In this document: one piece after another, positions 36,241-47,764 of the stretch
How the letters are laid out: the number at the start of each line of letters is the position of its first letter
How positions within the stretch are numbered: the first letter of the stretch is position 1
Assembly: GCA_026260175.1 (NCBI GenBank)
Contig: JAKCWW010000556.1
Span: 1 to 64,000, forward strand
Direction of reading: 5' to 3'
Length of the DNA: 64,000 bases
DNA from: Reticulitermes lucifugus
Taxonomy: Eukaryota > Arthropoda > Insecta > Blattodea > Rhinotermitidae
Translations under genes and position numbers: made by a program
The notes under the pieces: generated by a model
Told to the model about the DNA's origin: nothing
Database searches by the model: none
The model's input: only the letters and a program-made list of their open reading frames with translations

Positions 36241-37018
36241 TTAACCTGCCATTTCACACAGCAACCCTATTGTAACTGTACATAGGACAAACAGCTGAAC
36301 ACTTCAGATAACAACATACTCAGTGCAGTACTTCAGCACCTCCCACACTTCATTTCTAAACTATTACTGCCACTGGCACGTGTGTGCAGGGTAGACAAAA
36401 AAAAAATATTTCATAAAATATTCAATAAGGATTTTTAATCAGAAATAAGGTGGGGGAAAAAAATTAACCTCCACAAACAAGAACGTGGTATAACATTAAA
36501 TAACCCCCATCCCCACACACCCCAAACACCTAAAGGGTCCGTACACAAATGCACACATGTATCACTAATTCATAATCATGCACATACACCAATGTCCATG
36601 AAAGAAAGAACAAGTATGGTTGTTTAGTTACATCCCCCATGATGCATGGTGTGTAGCATGGGCAGTGTCTTATATTTGCCCACAAAATAAATTTAAAAAG
36701 AGAGAAAATTTAAATTTATGCTGCATATTTTATTTGCAAATCTCATACAAAGGCATATTTAGGCCACCACAAAACAAAATGAGTTCATGCACAACACACA
36801 TCTAAACAGAATACTTCACACTGCACTTCAAATGACAGCTAAAGATACAGAATTTGAAACCTGGTAACTTCACAACTGTGTTACGTATTTGTACCGAGCA
36901 AGGTCACAATGTGACCCCAAATTTGTTAAGCCTTAACGCTGTCAGGCATGATCGCTCAAGTACATGCCATACAAATATTACTTGGACAAACAGAATAAAC
37001 AGAATGGTAACACTGTTT
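36241..37018. other. Intergenic, no gene seen
   Basis: An A run lies at 36399-36408. A minus-strand AATAAA at about 36732-36727 lies 440 bp past the stop of the exon at 37173 and might serve it. No gene is seen. Confidence 0.4.
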
Positions 37019-37130
37019 GGATTGTGGTCTTCTGCATGTTGACATGAAGCAGGTGGTTACCAGTGCTTCAGAGAAACTAGCTGCTACCATCTTCAGGGTA
37101 ATAGCATCACAATCCTAGAGACCACAGACC
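37019..37130. repeat. Short inverted-repeat element, 3' of a zinc-finger exon
   Basis: 'ggattgtggtcttctgcatg' and the reverse complement of 'catcacaatcctagagacca' form the arms. The middle reads 'agtgcttcagagaaactag..ctaccatcttcaggg', the family motif. It lies 43 bp past the stop at 37173. Confidence 0.65.
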
Positions 37131-37172
37131 AAACTCTCAATAAGTAAGATCTGTTAACTGGAAATGTTCAGC

Positions 37173-38031
37173 TTAATGCTTAACTTCTTCAGCATCTTTA
37201 TGATGAGTTTTATTATGATTTCTGAGGTATTTCTTCAGCCTAAATGTATGTCCACATCGAACACATACAAATGGTTTCCCGTCTGAATGAATCAATTTAT
37301 GCTTCCCAAGCTCATACTTGATCCGAAACCGCTTCCCACAAGTCTCACAAGCATGAGGTTTCTCTCCAGTATGTTTCAGAATATGCAATGTCAGTGACGT
37401 CTGAGCTCGGAAACGTCTCTCACAATGGGGGCACTCAAAGGGGAAAAAATCTGTGTGACTCTTATTGTGAACATACAGAGATGCCTTTGTCTTAAAAGTC
37501 TTACCACACAAATCACAAACAAATGGTCTTTCGCCTGTATGAATACGACGGTGGTCCTCTAACGTCCGTTTGTTTGCAAAGGCACGGCCACAAATGTCAC
37601 ACACATGCTCTTTCACACCCTCATGAACTTCTCTCAGATGGCGCTTAATTCCTGATGGAGCCTGAAATTGCTTGCCACATATATGACACGTGAATGGACG
37701 TTCACCAGTATGAATTCTGAGATGAACTTTCATATTTTCTCTTGAGGCCAGTTTCTTGCCACAGTGATGACATTCATAAAAAGGGCGATCTTCGCTAACC
37801 CCTTCTGGATGTCTTCTAGGGCTAAACTCATTCCCTTCATCCTGCTCATAATACAAAACACCAACACCACCACCATCATCATCATCATCATCATAATCAT
37901 CATATACAGTGTCTCCATTATAATAATTCGTGATGCCACCTGCACTCTGGTACCATCTTGACCACTGTGACACCGTCATGTACTTCTCTGATGTATACTG
38001 TGATTGCTGGTAAACACTGAACTGTTGCCAC
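37173..38031 (-). CDS. C2H2 zinc-finger protein, terminal exon (7 fingers)
   Basis: The exon encodes 285 residues, the shortest in the cluster, after cttgcag|G (AG at 38033-38032). The N-terminus WQQFSVYQQSQYTSEKY is diverged. A short acidic region with six D in a row (about residue 47) comes from a (GAT)n run in the DNA and may act as an acidic patch. The seven core fingers run from YECHHCGKKL to RLKKYLRNH; the last finger has KKYLRNH where the others have RYLKNH. The core linker is REVHEGVKEHVCDIC. An inverted-repeat element lies about 100 bp upstream and another 43 bp downstream. It is probably a nuclear DNA-binding regulator; target and 5' exons are unknown. Confidence 0.93.
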
Positions 38032-38129
38032 CTGCAAGACAAAGTGTGCAGTGTTATTACTGCTTCTTGGGTGGCTATACTGATCTGCTCAAGAGAAACA
38101 ACTGTTAGTAAGAGAAAACCTGTTGAAGA

Positions 38130-38297
38130 ACACACCTGAACAAAAGATTCCGGTCTTCAGGGATGTGTTGCTGGACGAGTATTTCCCCATGTTTCAAAGA
38201 CACTACAGTCCTTCAAACATACAGCAATACCCAATGACATAGCACTGCATCCCTGAATACGTTCAATCTTCAGCAGTATGGCTCGCACACCTCAAAA
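38130..38297. repeat. Inverted-repeat element, 100 bp upstream of a zinc-finger exon
   Basis: Arms: 'ttccggtcttcagggatgtg' on the left, and 'actgcatccctgaatacgtt' then 'ctcgcacacctcaaa' on the right, which is the inverted family arm. The middle has 'catgtttcaaagacactaca'. Confidence 0.65.
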
Positions 38298-38639
38298 AAG
38301 CTACTAATGCACCACATCCAACCAAACCAAAACAAACTGAACATTAAAAGACCTACATGTAACCGTCTTTACATTTTCGAAACCATACTGTCAGATAGCA
38401 GCTTTGGTTGGTACGGCAGCAGTCCAACTATACACAAAGTTTTGAAGAAAATAAATATCGATAACAGGGGGCTGAAGACTCTGGGCTCTGAATGTCATAT
38501 GTGAATGATAAGTGGGATATAAGGACTCGCCAGAGAATGGGGTGGAACACATCAGCCATTTACGAACTCCAGGAAAGCCTGTTTCGTACAATATTCTCAC
38601 GGATTTTGGTACACACATTAAACTAGTTAGGTCAATTAA

Positions 38640-39560
38640 AATATGTTTACATGAAACCTATAGTCACATATAGGTAAACATCCGGCACATTTCCAGTTCA
38701 GAGTAGTGTAAAACAAGGAGAAGCTTCACTGCTATTGCATTTGAACTTTGCTTTAGACTATGGCAAATGAAGGTCCACAATGACATCAATTGCTAGACTG
38801 GAGTGATGATGTTCATTTATAGCATAAAAACATAAATATTATAAAGACAATCCAGAAGCCTTACAATCGGCTACTAAAGACCTTGGTCTCAGCAAATACT
38901 GGAAAGGCCATGTGTCATCAGACAGACATAGTTAACCCTTCAAGGCGGAGCATACAGTATATTCACAACATGCAGGTATAATTTAAACACCCTTAAATAC
39001 AGCTCTGGCATCATGCTATGGACAAGGGTTTAAATGCCCCTGCATTGAAGAGTTCACATGTGCTTTCAAAATGAGGTGAAGTTAAAATTTTTGGTAATAC
39101 CACTAATGAATCAAAAGTGCACTGAATTAAGAACAGATTAAATCCAAGAAATGCCCGATACCATTCAGTTCAGAACAGTTCAACTTCCCACCTATCTAGA
39201 AATGTAAATTTTACAGTACATAAAAAATTTAAGTTTGCCTGTGGCTTTGTATGGGTGTGAAACTTTCTATCCCACATTACAGAACTAGGTGCCGTGGAGG
39301 ATACAAAAATGAGGTGACAGGATAGTGAAGGGAATTGCACAAGGAACATCATGATTTGTGCTCCTTGCCAAATATGCTCTAATCAGTGAGACTGGTGGCT
39401 GATGCAGCATACAAGGGACAGCACACATGTAAACGAAGGGTTTGACAGGAAAGCCTGAAGCAAAGAAGCCGCTTGGAAGACCTAGACATAGATTGGAAGA
39501 TAATATTAAAAAAGTTCTTAAAGAGGTAAACATGATACTTAACCTTCCTATTCCATGGAA
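38640..39560 (+). pseudogene. RTE-type LINE reverse transcriptase remnant
   Basis: The plus strand, across frames, reads FPVQSGVKQGEASLLLHLNF, then ALDYG, then a worn YADDV region (SCLDWSDDVHL) and NPEALQSATKDLGL. After a short insertion it continues YHSVQNSS..LSRNVNF, then LYGCET-like text around 39250, and GKPEAKKPLGRPRHRLEDNI near 39450-39510. This order (palm, then the C-terminal GKP..RPLGRP tail) is that of RTE-like elements common in insects. Many stops are present, so it is dead. Confidence 0.85.
38932..39054. mobile_element. Small TTAA-flanked element inside the LINE remnant
   Basis: It starts ttaacccttcaaggcggagc. Its other end in reverse reads ctcttcaatgcaggggcatt, an imperfect terminal inverted repeat. 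It splits the LINE between its YADD region and its tail, so it inserted later. The TTAA plus CCCTT start suggests a piggyBac-type MITE. Confidence 0.5.
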
Positions 39561-40220
39561 TGCAGAGAATATGTTGCCTAGCTGAGCAACTATTAGCTTC
39601 TGACAAAAGCTCTGCTCCATATAAACTCCAGCCACATCTCCACTATATTCCACATACAGTGTAGCAAAGTTTTATGGGGAAAACACAACTAGTGCATCCT
39701 GATCCATCACTCCAAATCACTCTGCCCTTATAAAAATCACTCAATTATTTTGCAGTTTAGAGATACTGCACAAAACGCAGCAACTGATTACGCCCACCAA
39801 TTCTGGGCGAGAAACAGTGACACAGATCTGGGCATACAAACAGAAGTAATGCATTCGATTTCAATTTTGTTAAAGCATGATGTCTCTTTGTTGCACCATC
39901 CCTGAATTATACTACTGTACCACCTGCTCATTTGCTGCTGTTCATTACATAATTGTGAAACACTGCAGCACACACGTCTTGTAACTTTGCTCTTCACAAC
40001 ACCTCCTCAAACACAGAAACATAAATCTGCCCTCTCTTCATCTGACTTGTTGCTAGCTACATTATGCAGCTGTCTATACACGCACTGCAGGCAACATCTG
40101 TTCTGTTACAATGTAAAATATCTGTCCACATAACAAAATTCCCTTTACTGCACCATGCTGACATGTGCTCAGTAACTATATAACACACACTGCAAAAGAT
40201 AACCTCCAGCATGCAAATTT
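39561..40220. other. Intergenic, no gene seen
   Basis: No gene or known repeat is recognised here. Confidence 0.45.
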
Positions 40221-40341
40221 GCTCAATGCTGGCATGTACTGAACACCTAAGCAACAAAAAGATCAAGCTGCTCAATGCTGGCATGTACTGAACACCTAAG
40301 CAACAAAAAGATCAAGTTGCTGAATGCTGACATGTTGAACA
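40221..40341. repeat. 49 bp tandem repeat, 2.4 copies
   Basis: gctcaatgctggcatgtact plus 29 further bases is repeated at 40221-40269 and 40270-40318 with one base changed. A partial third copy (gctgaatgctgacatgttga) follows. Confidence 0.92.
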
Positions 40342-41560
40342 AACAGCCAAACAGTGAAAGAACAATTCATCCCAAATGTGGATGGGTTTCAGAACAATGC
40401 CCTTATAAAGACAATCCATGGGCCCACCTGTTGGCAAAAGGTTGCTTCCATTAGCTCTTCAAACTGTTCAAGACACAATTATGCAAGGTGTTCAGATTGG
40501 ATAGTGTGATTGTGGCTGGCCTGAGATGAAGCAAAGAGATCATGTAACCATCTTTGCACATCTGTTCTCCATACGAAACCACCACTTTTTGACACAGTTA
40601 TGTAACTGGCTGGGAGGATGAGACAAAACATCCTACACTAATCCACTAAAAGCAGAACAAGAATTAAGTTAAACCTAGTACGTGGCATCCTATTGTGCTT
40701 TCTGCACTGAATCAGAAATTGTGTTGATGGAATGCAAAAGTACTTTTGATTCAAGAATTAAGTTAGTCAATAGTGAACTGGGTATTCATTCAGAGAACAA
40801 CGAAGCAAGTATTCATTCCGGCACAAGTGGAACAGGTATTAAAGTCCATGAATGAGGAGCTGAAATGGATATAAACCAGAGACCTTGAGTCCCATTTCAG
40901 TATCAGATGAAACACAATCAACACTGTGTTTTATCAGGCATTCATTCACCTTAACACTGCAAATGGTGTGTCTGGTTGAACACAGGCCAACAATCATGTG
41001 TAACTGACAGGCTACATTAGTTAATGCTTTCACCATGTGTTCTCCTAGACAGCTGTTGCCATCCCTTTGTCTATTTCAGAACTACAAAGTGGTTACACTT
41101 AGACCAGAAGCTTCAGATATGTGGAAGGTGCATCAGGGGTCCAAATATTTTCCAAAAATCTAAGGAGCAACCTCCAAATTCACAGGTGCCAGTGACATGA
41201 AGCAATCTCCATGCTGAGGATCCAAAATTCTGGAATGATACACATTATTATATGTTAAGGGAACTTGCACGGTGGGGGGAGAGATTGGAATAATTATTAT
41301 GCTTAAAATATTAGATGCAAACCATACAAAATTTGATCACCCAGACAACCAGATGCCCAGAATTTCTGTGCCCCTGACATACATATTTTTTTCTTCCTAC
41401 TTCCCTCCACTCTGAATGATCATTAGCGATAATGTACTTTCAAGCTAAATATGATTATGGATACCGTCTGTACGGGGAAGGGGGGGGGGGGTCAGCCAGA
41501 GCTACACATTTACTCATCCTGTTAAAACATGTGATTCTATGCCACAAGCTGGAGTTTTCT
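40342..41560. other. Intergenic, no gene seen
   Basis: A run of G lies at about 41480-41491. No open frame shows a domain. Confidence 0.45.
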
Positions 41561-41722
41561 TTAACCCTCTAACACCAAAATTTAATACCCATAGTAATCT
41601 GCAGAATATTGGAATTTAAGTGGGGGCTGCATAAGAACAGATACATTTATATATAATTTTGGTGTTCTGAGCATCACACTGTGCACGTTACATATATACA
41701 ACATTCAGCGCCGAAGGGTTGA
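41561..41722. mobile_element. piggyBac-type MITE, older copy
   Basis: It starts ttaaccctctaacaccaaaa and ends ttcagcgccgaagggttga, an inverted repeat of CCCT..GCTGA type. The inside (tttaatacccatagtaatct, then gaatttaagtggggg) matches the copy at 46020. The right TTAA has decayed to TTGA. Confidence 0.7.
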
Positions 41723-44152
41723 AACAGAGTAACTGTATACAGCACCAGTGACTGGCTACACTGTGATGTAGCGTTCTACCTTCACCTGCGGTTTCAGTAT
41801 AAAATCCAATGAAAACAGATTAACAAAGAGCAACACAGATACTAAATCACAGACAACTGGTCACTAACGATCTTAACCAAAGGTATTCCATATTTTTACT
41901 TCACATAATAAATGCCTAACTCACCTCCACCTTGTACAAGGGTTAAGAATGAATGGAGCCACAATTCCACTCCTCCTACACACCTTCATGGCGTGTACAG
42001 GTACAACTTTACCTTCCTATAGCAAATGTCTACCAATGGACTGTGTTAGGACTGCATTTCACATCTCCCTCATGTGAAGCCCGCTTTAGTGCCAACCCAC
42101 ATCCATTACAAAATCACACTGTAGCTGTTGGATTACATATGCCCATACAGATATTCATTACATAACGCTTTCAAAGCACAATGCCTACTGCACAGAACAT
42201 TACAAAGTAGCAGCTTCTGCATTTCATAATCTGCATAACAGTACAAATTTGTGCTTATTTCCTTTTCAACAGTGCCACTTCTTATGAAGACTTAGAAGTG
42301 GTCAATTGATCTTCAGAAATCCAATATGTGACTGTGTGCCCACCCTCCACATGCAAACACGATACTGTGTACGCCGCGCGCGCGTGTCATCTTCAGTGTC
42401 AGCAAGTCACAAGATGTGTTTTCCTTGACCACTGCCAGCCTACTGACTCACTGTGAACATTAACAGGCAGGGTGAAAGTACATATGGCATTCAGTGTTCA
42501 CCTTCTGTATTTTGTTGACCGCTTGCTTCGTTGTGTTACCTCCTTCACTTCACTTTCTGTCACCTCCTGCCCCTGGATATGCCTACACACCCACTTCCAC
42601 ATAAAGAATTCCTTTCCTGGACACATAATTAACTACAAGACACTTTGATGGACAGCATACGCGAACACCTTACATGCCTTTCCAAGGTGCATATAATAAG
42701 ACATGACAACAGAAAATAAAACACCACAAACTTGCTTACTGAAGAATGGGCACAGCATTTTAGCACTGCATTTATGCTATGTGTACAAGAAATGACACAC
42801 TGATATTCGTTATAGAATTATACTTTAATCACAAACCATCCAATTTGAAATTAAGTTTTATGGCAATGAACAGACATTAATATTAAAATATACACACCTA
42901 AGAAAATTAAAGACATAATTTTATCATGAGTTAAAATACATGAACCCTGTGTAAATTAAGCACTGGATTATTGTACTCATGTTTGTCAGTCACAATATTC
43001 AAATGGCACAAAAAAATTCTTATGTAAACCTTCAGTAATTCCTTTGTAATTGTATTACCTTCATGATGATGATCAAACTTGGGAGAAAAATGCAGGACAG
43101 AGATAAAGTAACATATCTATTCTTCAAATATGAATGTGTACTCTGATGGTTGGTTGATAGTGTCTCCAATACTAACATTTCCAAACATGGGAACAAATTT
43201 GCGATTTTGTCAACAGAAAATTAAATACAAATGTGCACAAAGAAGCTATTTATGTTTAATCCAACCTGCTCATATTCAAATGATCCCAAGGTTAACACAT
43301 AAACCTATTTAAAGTACCCATAATATGCAATAAAATGTTTTCATAAGGATGAGGCACACTACTGAATCAGAAACTGTCAGATGTTCAAGCAACATGTTCA
43401 GTGTGTAGCACTCTATGAATGAAATTTAGTACCCACACAACTGATTCACTCAGTGATAAAACTGCAAAAGGACTTGAATGGGTTAAAGGCAATTTCAGCT
43501 CTACATTTAAATAACCTGGCAACATGCCTCTTCTTAGGGACTGCAGCTTGGTCACTTTGCTTCGAATTTAAACACAACTACACAACTACATATGCAGAAC
43601 CTGGAATCACATACACAGAGGAAAAGATTCTGTTAACAAAAAACAGCAAACACCTCGCCACACTGGACATATAACAGATTTATGAAGAAGAAAACACTAA
43701 AGATTCATATAAACAAATAAACGCTTCAAAACTAAGTCTCAAAATGGATGAGTACATAGTCATAACAAAAATAAATGGCATAAGCAACTTCTGATATGTC
43801 TGACAACATACAGATAGCTGAAGACGAGAATGAATATGAAAAGTATGTCACCACAACCGTCAGACTAGAACATAAGCATGTGGTACATTTGTTAGATATT
43901 AATAATTGCTCTGCAATCTTATGTGTTATACCTGGATATGTACCAACACATCAAAAACATAGAGTTACAAAAAGTACACAAGTACAACACAAAAACCCTC
44001 ACTAAATTTTAAGGATGTCAGAAGCTGTCAAAGATCTAATGACACTTGTCACTATGACAGATTAAAGGATAAGACATAAATTCTCATACAGTTTTCCTTT
44101 AAAGTGAACATACATACACATTATTAAAATGATACAACATAACATAATAAAC
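41723..44152. other. Intergenic, no gene seen
   Basis: A CG-rich dinucleotide run (gccgcgcgcgcg) lies at about 42374-42385. Open frames at 41953, 43453 and 43796 (plus) have no recognisable domain. Nothing here looks like a 5' exon of the zinc-finger genes. Confidence 0.45.
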
Positions 44153-45260
44153 TCACGTTGCCCCATTAGTGTTAAAAAAACCACCACTATTCTTATGATG
44201 CCGAGATTTTTCATGTATATTCAGATATCTCTTTCGACCAAAACTGAGGCCACATGCTGGGCAGACAAAGGGCTTCTCCCCTGAGTGGACAGTCTTGTGT
44301 CTCATTAATTCATTCTTGACCCTGAAACATTTCCCACATACATCACACGCATGTGGGCGCTCTCCGGTATGAGTAGTCACATGTAGAAGCAAACCATCTT
44401 TCCTTCTGAACTGTTTGTGACAATAAGAGCATGAAAAAGGAAATAAGTCCAAATGATTCTTTTTGTGGATATACAGTGAAGCTTTAGTCTTAAACGTCTT
44501 TCCACAGTCATCACAGACATAAGGGCGTTCACCAGTGTGGATGCGCCGGTGATCATCACGAGTTGCTTTCGAAGCAAAACTTTGTCCACAAATGTCACAA
44601 TTATGCTCCTTTACGCCTTCATGAACTTCTTTAACATGACGATTCAATCCTTTCCGTGCACGAAATTGCTTTCCGCACATGTGGCAAGTATAGGGACGTT
44701 CGTCTGTATGGATCCTCAAATGAATCTTTAAATTTGACTTTGTTGAAAGCTTCCTTTCACACACTTCACATGTGTACACTGGATGACCTCCAAGGTCATT
44801 AACATTCACATCAAAAGTCACATTATTTTGAGGTGTCATTAAATCATCACCAAAAACTCTTTCACGTTTTGAAACTTCACACTGTGCCACATTTATTTTG
44901 GATATCTTATGAAGTCTCCTCTTTACATTCGTGGTGCCTGACATTTCTTTATCGCCCTCTACCATGCCGTAAAATGTCATTGCACTGCCAAATGACCCCG
45001 TGTGCATTCTTCCCTTTTTGCTATTTTTACTATTACCTTTACCAGAGCACACGGACCGGTCACCTTTACACATAACACTTTCCTTACGTGACTGCACGGT
45101 ACCTTTTCCTTCGTCAGACATACTTAATGTGGTACTTTTATCACTTTCTTCTGTGTGAAACTTACAATAACTGATAGTAAACATATCATCCCTCAGAAAT
45201 TTGACATTTTTTTTTTCTTGTCTCAAAGTTTTCAATGATGCCAGAGGTAGCTGTTGGTAC
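44153..45260 (-). CDS. C2H2 zinc-finger protein, terminal exon (7 fingers)
   Basis: The exon encodes 368 residues after atcttgcag|G (AG at 45262-45261). The N-terminus YQQLPLASLKTLRQEKK keeps the family pattern. The intron end is more diverged than in the paralogues. About 170 residues without fingers are rich in S, K and G, with basic patches (GKGNSKNSKKGR; NVKRRLHK) that could be nuclear localisation signals. The spacer VNDLGGHPVYTC recalls the VNGRT block of the long members. The seven core fingers run from YTCEVCERKL to GRKRYLNIH, with the core linker KEVHEGVKEHNCDIC. The last codons are NGAT-stop; the stop lies inside gtgagt, a good splice donor, so a longer isoform is conceivable. It is probably a nuclear DNA-binding regulator. 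Confidence 0.93.
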
Positions 45261-46019
45261 CTGCAAGATAAACAGGCCACTTCAGTACTGTAGCCAATGG
45301 AGAGTGGCAGCTACATAACCAATCGTTAATTTGGAATCTTCAATCTGTAGTGACATAGCATCTTACGGAGGATCGTGTTACCAACTGTACTATCCCGATG
45401 CCAAAAACTCTCCATGCCATTAATCCTATAATTACTTCATAATCACTACAGACAGTCACTGACCATTGCAGACGGGTGCTTAGCATGCCTGCTTTGCATA
45501 TGGACAATGCCAAGAGTAATTCCTGGACTGAAGGCCAGTTGACCTGACACATTGTCATGCTTTACCTCAGTCTGCCAGGCACATTCTGGTGGGATAATAC
45601 CTTAAAATGAGGAACAACTTCCCTCGCACCACAATCACTCTCCTATTCAAAGCAACAGCCTATGCAGTTCACAAAGCATCATTAAATAAAACAATATTCA
45701 ATCTGACGTTAAAATACTAAAATGATAAAGATGTACAAAATAATTATACATATAATTATATGTATACTTATTCATTCTTCATTCTGTGTACTGAATTTCA
45801 TGTTGCCAGCAAGCAGACCAAATTTTGCCAAAGTTGCCCGCACCACATAAAAGGTTGAGCAGGCCTGACCTAAGGATATCAGGAACATCTGGTGAATGGA
45901 AGAACTGCAGACAGACAGCTGCCACGAACATTAAATTTACATGCTCTAAAACCTAGCCAGTTTTAGGAACGTTCTGGATTCTGGGACACTGGATACAAGA
46001 CCCCATACCTGTACTAAAG
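45261..46019. other. Upstream of exon, no gene seen
   Basis: No 5' exon, domain or promoter motif is recognised. An AT-rich (ATTATA)-like tract lies at about 45738-45775. Confidence 0.45.
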
Positions 46020-46214
46020 TTAACCCCTTAGTGCCAGAATTAAATGCCCACAGCAACCTACCGAAGAGCAGAATTTAAATGGAGGCGGCACAGGAGAAGG
46101 AGACCAGAATGTAAATGGAGGCTGCATAGAAGCAGATATAATTATTTAACATATGGCATTTTGACCATCACACTGCATGTTATGTACATACAATGCTCAG
46201 CACTAAAGGGTTAA
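46020..46214. mobile_element. piggyBac-type MITE with TTAA target sites
   Basis: The element is bounded by TTAA at 46020-46023 and 46211-46214. The ends ccccttagtgccagaat and (reverse) ccctttagtgctgagca form a terminal inverted repeat. It has no coding capacity. TTAA targets and CCCT-type ends are the hallmark of piggyBac elements. Confidence 0.82.
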
Positions 46215-46755
46215 GACTCAAACCACCAGAATGCAAACCCATCACTGGACCCTGTACATACTTACTTCAGTCTAATCCACCATCCTGTAGCACTTCTGCT
46301 AAGATCTACCACTTATGGTCACACCAATTTTGAAAGTGTCACACCTTCAGAAGCATACACAAGACTCAAAATCATCAGTCAAAATGCAATTTAATACAAA
46401 TAAATTACTACATTATACATAGTTTCAATTTAGACAACGTACATTTCTGATGCCATGACAAAAAAAAATGGTACATTCCATCAGTTATGTTCTCAAAATA
46501 TAAATATGAGGCTTATTCAAATGAAAGCCGGTTGCACACTGATCTGAGAGAAGAATCAGAGGCAATTAAAACCTAGTCCCGCAAGTGCTGAGGCAGGCAT
46601 CCCACTGTCATACCAACCTAACGATCCCCTTCGCAAATTAACTCCCTGGGCTGCACTCAAACCACTATACCACCACAGCAATCACTAAACACAATTCATC
46701 TGAACAACCTTCACAAACACTTACACCTACATATACAAATTCCATTCTCATTAAG
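46215..46755. other. Intergenic, no gene seen
   Basis: An A run lies at about 46460-46468. No gene is recognised. Confidence 0.45.
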
Positions 46756-47764
46756 TCACACGTCTCCTACATTTTCTCTCCTGTGATGATTTTTATCGTG
46801 GTTCTTAAGATACCTTTTCTGTGCAAATCGCAAACCACACATGGCACAAACATATGGTTTATCATCTGAATGTATTCGTCTGTGCCGCCTCATGTCATTC
46901 TTAACACCAAATCCCTTCCCACACACATCGCACACATGGGGTTTTTCCCCAGTGTGGGTTGTCACATGGTTCACAAGGTCTTGGTGACGTCGGAACTTTT
47001 TCCCACAGTGGGTACACGTGAAGGGAAATAAGTCTGAATGTATTTTTATGTGTATATACAAAGTGGCCTGAGTTTTGAAAGCTTTTCCACAAGAATCACA
47101 CACATACGGCCGTTCACCTGTATGAATTCTACGATGTCCATCCCGAGTTGCTTTAGCAGCAAACATTCTTCCACAAATGTCACATCCATGTTCCTTAACG
47201 CCTGCATGCACTTCTTTGAGGTGTCGGGCAAGACCAGCAGCCCACCGAAACTGTTTACCGCACACATGACAAGTGAAAGGTTTCTCACCACTATGTATCC
47301 TCATATGCACCTTTAGGTTCTCCTTCACAGCCAAAGTTTTGCCACACAAATTGCACTGATAACCAGCTGGCTGGTACCTATCCAAGTCATCTACATCTGG
47401 CTTCTGCTCTCCATCACTATCATCATTGGGTATTCCATACCACATACTTTCACTATCCAAGTCCTCTTTACTTTCTCCTGTGTCTTCTACGTTTGGTTTC
47501 TGCCTCACTGCAGACCTCGGATTACAATTAGCAGTCCTTCTGGAGCGACCAGAAGTAAGTCTATTGCGTACTTCCAGTCCTTTGAATGGTCTACCTTTCC
47601 TCCTGCCACTTGCAGTGTATGAACTATGTGCTTCATTTCCTGTACTCTGATCATTCAAGACAGCTCTGCTCTCCTCCAGTTTGGAGTACTTCAATGTACA
47701 TGATTCACTATGTACAGACTTTTGTTGGAATGCTTTGAATGTTGTAGGAAGAGGCTGTTGACAC
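46756..47764 (-). CDS. C2H2 zinc-finger protein, terminal exon (7 fingers)
   Basis: The exon encodes 335 residues after cttgcag|G (AG at 47766-47765). The frame stays open upstream through the intron end, but by comparison with paralogues whose frame is broken there I start at the acceptor. The N-terminus CQQPLPTTFKAFQQ is close to the family consensus. A basic region (GRRKGRPFKG, then RSRRTAN) suits a nuclear localisation signal and resembles an AT-hook core (GRP). An acidic stretch (DDSDGEQKPDVDDLD) precedes the seven core fingers, YQCNLCGKTL to AQKRYLKNH. Core finger 2 has tryptophan at helix position -1 (QFRWAAGLARH), unlike all its relatives. The core linker is KEVHAGVKEHGCDIC. It is probably a nuclear DNA-binding regulator. 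Confidence 0.93.
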
